Shown here in pieces: positions 12,201 to 21,200 of a DNA stretch of 64,000 nucleotides. Positions within the stretch are counted from its first letter, which is position 1. Every line of letters begins with the position of its first letter. This DNA comes from Megaustenia siamemsis (lineage: Eukaryota; Mollusca; Gastropoda; Stylommatophora; Ariophantidae). The notes beneath the pieces were generated by a model. It was not told where the DNA came from. It searched no databases and was given only the letters and a program-made list of their open reading frames with translations. The stretch spans positions 82,335,928 to 82,399,927 of the forward strand of contig JAVIAB010000041.1 of the NCBI GenBank assembly GCA_032433765.1, given 5' to 3'. The position numbers and the translations under genes are program-made.

Positions 12201-15200
12201 TACCTGTATGTGACATGTTGCTACAGTCAAGTACTACCTGTATGTGACATGTTGCTACAGTCAAGTACTACCAGTATGTGATATGTTGCTACAGTCAAGT
12301 ACTACCTGTATGTGACATGTTGCTACAGTCAAGTACTACCTGTATGTGATATGTTGCTACAGTCAAGTACCATCAACGTATATTTGAGAGGGCAGCCACT
12401 GATCTGTTTACTTGCAGGCTGAGTGTGTCCAACACTTTTGAGAGAGAGGCCGGCGGTGCTGTTCTAGACCTGACAATGATGAGGCTGATAGCAGCAACCG
12501 AAGCAAGAGACGATGGTCAGTGCTGGACTACTTGATGTTTATATTAATCTGTTTGTTGTTGATGATATTGTTATCTAAGCTGTTTGTTGTTGATGATATT
12601 GTTATCTAAGTTGTTTGTTGTTGATGATATTGTTATCTAAGTTGTTTGTTGTTGATGATATTGTTATCTAAGTTGTTTGTTGTTGATGATATTGTTATCT
12701 AATCTGTTGTTGATGATATTGTTATCTAAGTTGTTTGTTGTTGATGATATTGTTATCTAAGTTGTTTGTTGTTGATGATATTGTTATCTAAGTTGTTTGT
12801 TGTTGATGATATTGTTATCTAATCTGTTGTTGATGATATTGTTATCTAAGTTGTTTGTTGTTGATGATATTGTTATCTAAGTTGTTTGTTGTTGATGATA
12901 TTGTTATCTAAGTTGTTTGTTGTTGATGATATTGTTATCTAAGTTGTTTGTTGTTGATGATATTGTTATCTAATCTGTTTGATGATATTGTGTTTATATG
13001 TGTGACTGTTGTCTACTAGCACACATATAGTTATAGAAGTCTCCTGACTTGACTGTTGTCTACTAGCACACATATAGTTATAGAAGTCTCCTGACTTGAC
13101 TGTTGTCTACTAGCACACATATAGTTATAGAAGTCTCCTGACTTGACTGTTGTCTACTAGCACACATATAGTTATAGAAGTCTCCTGACTTGACTGTTGT
13201 CTACTAGCACACATATAGTTATAGAAGTCTCCTGACTTGACTGTTGTCTACTAGCACACATATAGTTATAGAAGTCTCCTGACTTGACTTGTCTACTAGC
13301 ACACATATAGTTATAGAAGTCTCCTGACTTGACTATTGTCTACTAGCACACATATAGTTATAGAAGTCTACTGACTTGACTGTTGTCTACTAGCACACAT
13401 ATAGTTATAGAAGTCTCCTGACTTGACTGTTGTCTACTAGCACACATATAGTTATAGAAGTCTACTGACTTGACTGTTGTCTACTAGCACACATATAGTT
13501 ATTTTAGTCTCCTGACTGGACTTGTCTACTAGCACACATATAGTTATAGAAGTCTCCTGACTTGACTATTGTCTACTAGCACACATATAGTTATAGAAGT
13601 CTACTGACTTGACTGTTGTCTACTAGCACACATATAGTTATAGAAGTCTCCTGACTTGACTGTTGTCTACTAGCACACATATAGTTATAGAAGTCTCCTG
13701 ACTTGACTGTTGTCTACTAGCACACATATAGTTATAGAAGTCTCCTAACTTGACTTGTCTACTAGCACACATATAGTTATAGAAGTCTACTGACTTGACT
13801 GTTGTCTACTAGCACACATATAGTTATAGAAGTCTCCTGACTTGACTGTTGTCTACTAGCACACATATAGTTATAGAAGTCTACTGACTTGACTGTTGTC
13901 TACTAGCACACATATAGTTATAGAAGTCTCCTGACTTGACTATTGTCTACTAGCACACATATAGTTATAGAAGTCTACTGACTTGACTATTGTCTACTAG
14001 CACACATATAGTTATAGAAGTCTCCTGACTTGACTGTTGTCTACTAGCACACATATAGTTATAGAAGTCTACTGACTTGACTGTTGTCTACTAGCACACA
14101 TATAGTTATAGAAGTCTACTGACTTGACTGTTGTCTACTAGCACACATATAGTTATAGAAGTCTCCTGACTTGACTTGTCTACTAGCACACATATAGTTA
14201 TAGAAGTCTCCTGACTTGACTATTGTCTACTAGCACACATATAGTTATAGAAGTCTACTGACTTGACTGTTGTCTACTAGCACACATATAGTTATAGAAG
14301 TCTCCTGACTTGACTGTTGTCTACTAGCACACATATAGTTATAGAAGTCTACTGACTTGACTGTTGTCTACTAGCACACATATAGTTATTTTAATCTCCT
14401 GACTGGACTTGTCTACTAGCACACATATAGTTATAGAAGTCTCCTGACTTGACTATTGTCTACTAGCACACATATAGTTATAGAAGTCTCCTGACTTGAC
14501 TGTTGTCTACTAGCACACATATAGTTATAGAAGTCTACTGACTTGACTGTTGTCTACTAGCACACATATAGTTATAGAAGTCTACTGACTTGACTGTTGT
14601 CTACTAGCACACATATAGTTATAGAAGTCTCCTGACTTGACTGTTGTCTACTAGCACACATATAGTTATAGAAGTCTCCTGACTTGACTGTTGTCTACTA
14701 GCACACATATAGTTATAGAAGTCTCCTAACTTGACTTGTCTACTAGCACACATATAGTTATAGAAGTCTCCTGACTTGACTGTTGTCTACTAGCACACAT
14801 ATAGTTATAGAAGTCTACTGACTTGACTGTTGTCTACTAGCACACATATAGTTATAGAAGTCTCCTGACTTGACTATTGTCTATTAGCACACATATAGTT
14901 ATAGAAGTCTCCTGACTTGACTATTGTCTACTAGCACACATATAGTTATAGAAGTCTACTGACTTGACTATTGTCTACTAGCACACATATAGTTATAGAA
15001 GTCTCCTGACTTGACTGTTGTCTACTAGCACACATATAGTTATAGAAGTCTACTGACTTGACTGTTGTCTACTAGCACACATATAGTTATAGAAGTCTCC
15101 TGACTTGACTGTTGTCTACTAGCACACATATAGTTATAGAAGTCTCCTGACTTGACTGTTGTCTACTAGCACACATATAGTTATAGAAGTCTCCTGACTT

Positions 15201-18200
15201 GACTATTGTCTACTAGCACACATATAGTTATAGAAGTCTCCTGACTTGACTATTGTCTACTAGCACACATATAGTTATAGAAGTCTACTGACTTGACTAT
15301 TGTCTACTAGCACACATATAGTTATAGAAGTCTCCTGACTTGACTGTTGTCTACTAGCACACATATAGTTATAGAAGTCTCCTGGCTTGACTATTGTCTA
15401 CTAGCACACATATAGTTATAGAAGTCTCCTGACTTGACTATTGTCTACTAGCACACATATAGTTATAGAAGTCTACTGACTTGACTGTTGTCTACTAGCA
15501 CACATATAGTTATAGAAGTCTACTGACTTGACTTGTCTACTAGATCTATAGTTATAGAAGTCTCCTGACTTGACTATTGTCTACTAGCACACATATAGTT
15601 ATAGAAGTCTCCTGACTTGACTATTGTCTACTAGCACACATATAGTTATAGAAGTCTCCTGACTTGACTGTTGTCTACTAGCACACATATAGAAGTCTCC
15701 TGACTTCACTATTGTCTACTAGCACACACATCTTGTAGAAGTAACTGTTTCTTCCTTGTCTAAAGCCATCTTGTCTATTTTCAATGTGTATATTTTCAAA
15801 TCATTGATGCTCTCATTTCCACTCTTTGATCAGTTATCACAAGCCAGTTATTGTCTGATGTCAGCACTTGTTGTTTCTGCAGGGACAGAAAGAGGAAGAA
15901 GTTTGTGACAGACAATGTAGACGATATCAAGAAGAAGAAGATCAAAACTGAGAGTGGAAACTGGATACCAGCATCATACAAGTCCAATGCATATCCTTGT
16001 TGATGTGTCAGTCAATGTCCCAGGTGTAATTGATGTGTCAGTCAATATCCTGGATGTAATTGATGTGTCAGTCAATGTTCTGAACATAACTGGTGTGTCA
16101 GTCAATGTCCTAGACATAATTGGTGTGTTTGTCAATGTCCTAGATATAATTGGTGTGTTTGTCAATGTCCTAGACATAATTGGTGTGTCAGTCAATGTCC
16201 TAGACATAATTGGTGTGTTTGTCAATGTCCTAGACATAATTGGTGTGTCAGTCAATGTCCTAGACATAATTGGTGTGTCAGTCAATGTCCTAGACATAAT
16301 TGGTGTGTTTGTCAATGTCCTAGATATAATTGGTGTTTGTCAATGTCCTAGACATAATTGGTGTGTCAGTCAATGTCCTAGACATAATTGGTGTGTTTGT
16401 CAATGTCCTAGATATAATTGGTGTTTGTCAATGTCCTAGATATAATTGGTGTGTTTGTCAATGTCCTAGACATAATTGGTGTGTTTGTCAATGTCCTAGA
16501 CATAATTGGTGGGATTGTCAATGTCCTAGATATAATTGGTGGGATTGTCAATGTCCTAGATATAATTGGTGTGTTTGTCAATGTCCTAGACATAATTGGT
16601 GTTTGTCATTGTCCCGAATGTATTTGGTGTGTTTGTCATTGTCCCGAATGTATTTGGTGTGTTTGTCATTGTCCTGGACATAATAGGTGTGTTTGTCAAT
16701 GTCCTAGACATAATTGGTGTTTGTCATTGTCCCGAATGTATTTGGTGTGTTTGTCATTGTCCCGAATGTTTTTGGTGTGTTTGTCAATGTCCTGGACATA
16801 ATTGGTGTGTTTGTCAATGTCCTGGACATAATAGGTGTGTTTGTCAATGTCCTAGATATAATTGGTGGGATTGTCAATGTCCTAGAAATAATTGGTGTTT
16901 GTCAATGTCCTGGACATAATTGGTGTGTTTGTCAATGTCCTGGACATAATTGGTGTGTTTGTCAATGTCCTAGATATAATTGGTGTTTGTCAATGTCCTA
17001 GATATAATTGGTGTTTGTCAATGTCCTAGATATAATTGGTGTGTTTGTCAATGTCCTAGACATAATTGGTGTGTTTGTCATTGTCCCGAATGTATTTGGT
17101 GTGTTTGTCATTGTCCCGAATGTATTTGGTGTGTTTGTCATTGTCCCGAATGTATTTGGTGTGTTTGTCATTGTCCCGAATGTATTTGGTGTGTTTGTCA
17201 TTGTCCTGGACATAATTGGTGTGTTTGTCAATGTCCTGGACATAATAGGTGTGTTTGTCAATGTCCTAGATATAATTGGTGGGATTGTCAATGTCCTAGA
17301 AATAATTGGTGTTTGTCAATGTCCTGGACATAATTGGTGTGTTTGTCAATGTCCTGGACATAATTGGTGTGTTTGTCAATGTCCTAGATATAATTGGTGT
17401 TTGTCAATGTCCTAGATATAATTGGTGTTTGTCAATGTCCTAGATATAATTGGTGTGTTTGTCAATGTCCTAGACATAATTGGTGTGTTTGTCATTGTCC
17501 CGAATGTATTTGGTGTGTTTGTCATTGTCCCGAATGTATTTGGTGTGTTTGTCATTGTCCCGAATGTATTTGGTGTGTTTGTCATTGTCCCGAATGTATT
17601 TGGTGTGTTTGTCATTGTCCCGAATGTATATGGTGTGTTTGTCAATGTCCTGGGGTAGTTATATTAGAAATAATTTTCAGAGTTGTGTTCCTTGACTGGG
17701 TTCCCACATACCAGGACTGGAGGCACAGGGCCAAGTTTGCTGAGAGGGCGGACTCGAGCGGGGATGAGGACAACACTAGAGGAGGTCCTAGCAGGACTGC
17801 AGGACATAGTTCCTCCAGCAGGAAGTTTTCTGTTGCTGGCACAAGGAGAAAAAATTGTGAGTAAAGTCTTGGAATGTTGTATCATTGCTGCATCAACTGC
17901 ACAGATGTTATTGGTCACTTTGTTGTATCATTGCTGCATCAACTGCACAGATGTTATTGGTCACTTTGTTGTATCATTGCTGCATCAACTGCACAGATGT
18001 TATTGGTCACTTTGTTGTATCATTGCTGCATCAGCAGATGTTATTGGTCACTTTGTTGTATCATTGCTGCATCAGCAGATGTTATTGGTCACTTTGTTGT
18101 ATCATTGCTGCATCAGCAGATGTTATTGGCCACTTTGTTGTATCATTGCTGCTTCAGTAGATGTTATTGGTCACTTTGTTGTATTATTGCTGTATCAAAA

Positions 18201-21200
18201 GATGACTTTCTTTGTTGCTTCTGGATGCAGCAACTACATTATAACATGGTATTCATCATTGAGCATGAATGTGTGGAAGCTGTCTAGCTTCCTGTCAAGT
18301 CAATTGTTCGCTGCCTTAAAGATTCTAACTCCTGACACTAACACAATTCTGATCATCCGCAAATCTGCGAACTCTACAAATCCTTACACTAACACAGTTC
18401 TGATCATCCGTAAATTTGCGAACTCTACAAATCCTTACACTAACACAATTCTGATCATCCGCAAATCTGCGAACTCTACAAATCCTTACACTAACACAAT
18501 TCTGATCATCCGCAAATCTGCGAACTCTACAAATCCTTACACTAACACAATTCTGACTGTCCATGAATCTGTGAACTCTCTCTAGCTCACTAGCCCTACA
18601 CTGTTCATTGGCTTTGAGTTTCAGAACTCCTTATTCTAACACAAGTCTAACTGACTATGAATCTGCAGCACGGTCCATGTTACTCGACCGCCGTACCCCA
18701 ACTGACTAACTCTAACCCCTAATGGGCACCACAACTCACTATGCTCACGGTACCGGTTTGCCAAACACAACAAAACCGTTCACACTGAGCACTCGTTATA
18801 TCTCGACTGACTTCCCAACCTATCATTCTTCCTCACATCCCTCCTTTCGACCAATCATACCCCGTTTTACATTTCAACCTCACTCCTAATTGCGTCTTAT
18901 TCTTTCCCGTGCGATTTGATTTTTCTCTATTCTCTTTATTACTAATCACTTTTCCCTGTAGACTCGGGAGGAAAGAGTCAATACAAGAGTATGGGGAAAG
19001 AATAAGGGAAATGGCAGAGCAAGGTTTTGGACAAGTGGGCAGAAACAGAAGAAATAAGTAAACTCTTGACAGCCTCATTCATAACAGGAGAAACAAAGGG
19101 TTAAAGATGATGTTAGCAAGAAAGAAAGTGACAACAATATCACAATTAATAAGTGCAGTGAAAGAAGAGGAGGGTATTATGAAGAGATTTGAGGAAGAGC
19201 GAAGCCAAGATAGGGAAACGAATACAAGTAACAGACAAGAAAGGCCCATGGAAATAGATCACACAAGGCAAAGAAATACGGAACAGGGCGATAGACAGGT
19301 AGTAAATGTTATTCAAGAGACAAGGAGGTGTTATAGGTGTGGTAGAATATGGCATATTGTGAGGGAATGTCGAGAAGGAGTAATTAGACAAGAATCAAGA
19401 GGAAGGTATCAGAGAGCGGGAAACGGGAGCAGTGCTCAAAGAAGCAGGCGGTTTGAGTTTTAGCTTTTGAGCTCACCATTTAAACTTGACGAATTTGTTT
19501 GTTAATGTTTCTGTGAACTTTGGTATAAACCTTCTGTAATACCCGCACATTCCTAGAAAACTGCGCACCTCCCTCACTCTTGTTGTTAATGGTTCTGTGA
19601 ACTTTGGTATAAACCTTCTGTAATACCCGCACATTCCTAAAAAACTGCGCACCTCCCTCACTCTTGTTGGTGGTTCCATTTCTCTGGTCGCTTGTACTTT
19701 CTCCTTAACTGGTAACATTCCTTACCTACTCACCACAAACCCTTTGACTTCTTTCCTTAGAAATGGACATTTATTTACCTTTGTATCATGTTGCTGTTCT
19801 CTTTCAAATACTAACCCAATGTGTTGTTCTTTTGGTGAAAATGATTATATCGTCTACGTATGCTTTGTTGTATCATTGCTGCATCAGCAGACTGCATTGG
19901 TCACATTGTTGTATCATTGCTGCATCAACAGATGTTATTGGTCAATTTGTTGTATCATTGCTGCATCAACAGATGTTATTGGTCAATTTGTTGTATCATT
20001 GCTGCATCAGCAGATGTTATTGACCACTTTGTTGTATCATTGTTGCATCAACAGATGTTATTGACCACTTTTCTGTATCATTGTTGCATCAACAGATGTT
20101 ATTGACCACTTTTCTGTATCATTGTTGCATCAACAGATGTTATTGACCACTTTGTTGTATCATTGCTGCTTCAGTAGATGACATTGGCTGTGCAGTCTAT
20201 AACCATTTTCTTGTGTGAACTTCCTCTGTATCCACCATCCTAGATGTCCTCTGTATCCACCATCCTAGATATCCTCTGTATCCACCATCCTAGATGTCCT
20301 CTGTATCCACCATCCTAGATATCCTCTGTATCCACCATCCTAGATGTCCTCTGTATCCACCATTCTAGATGTCCTCTGTATCCACCATCCTAGATGTCCT
20401 CTGTATCCACCATTCTAGATGTCCTCTGTATCCACCATCCTAGATATCCTCTGTATCCACCATCCTAGATGTCCTCTGTATCCACCATCCTAGATATCCT
20501 CTGTATCCACCATCCTAGATGTCCTCTGTATCCACCATCCTAGATGTCCTCTGTATCCACCATCCTAGATGTCCTCTGTATCCACCATTCTAGATGTCCT
20601 CTGTATCCACCATCCTAGATATCCTCTGTATCCACCATCCTAGATGTCCTCTGTATCCACAATACTAGATGCCCTCTCTATCCACTATACTAGATGCCCT
20701 CTCTATCCACTATACTAGATGCCCTCTCTATCCACTATACTAGATGCCCTCTATGCACTATACTAGATGCCCTCTCTATCCACTATACAAGATACCCTCT
20801 CTATCCACTATACTAGATGCCCTCTCTATCCACTATACTAGATGCCCTCTCTATCCACTATACTAGATGCCCTCTATGCACTATACTAGATGCCCTCTCT
20901 ATCCACTATACTAGATGCCCTCTCTATCCACTATACTATATGCCCTCTCTATCCACTATACTAGATGCCCTCTCTATCCACTATACTAGATGCCCTCTAT
21001 GCACTATACTAGATGCCCTCTCTATCCACTATACTAGATGCCCTCTCTATCCACTATACTAGATGCCCTCTATGCACTATACTAGATGCCCTCTCTATCC
21101 ACTATACAAGATACCCTCTCTATCCACTATACTAGATGCCCTCTATGCACTATACTAGATGCCCTCTCTATCCACTATACTAGATGCCCTCTCTATTCAC

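Larger units (their letters stand above)
15991..17707 (+). other. Intron 7: U12-dependent AT-AC intron
   Basis: The 5' end is ATATCCTTGT (15991), matching the minor-spliceosome consensus ATATCCTT. The branch site is TTCCTTGAC (17688-17696), a full match to TTCCTTRAC. The 3' end is cccac at 17707, 12 bases after the branch A, within the usual U12 spacing. These borders join GC|A to restore SYKSNAYQDWRHRAK. No GT-AG pair does this without adding residues or hitting a stop. Confidence 0.85.

Noticed and set aside
17655..17707. GT-AG solutions for DDX54 intron 7, for example an acceptor at ttttcag (17680) paired with a donor near 15982 or 15998
   Set aside because: They add residues such as VVFLDWVPT that are absent from the family or use poor donors. 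The AT-AC pair gives the exact conserved junction and has a perfect U12 branch site.
16330..17864. Many overlapping plus and minus frames with CQCPRHNW or TNTPIMSRTL motifs
   Set aside because: 30 bp repeat translated in several frames. Only the last part of one frame, after 17707, is a real exon.
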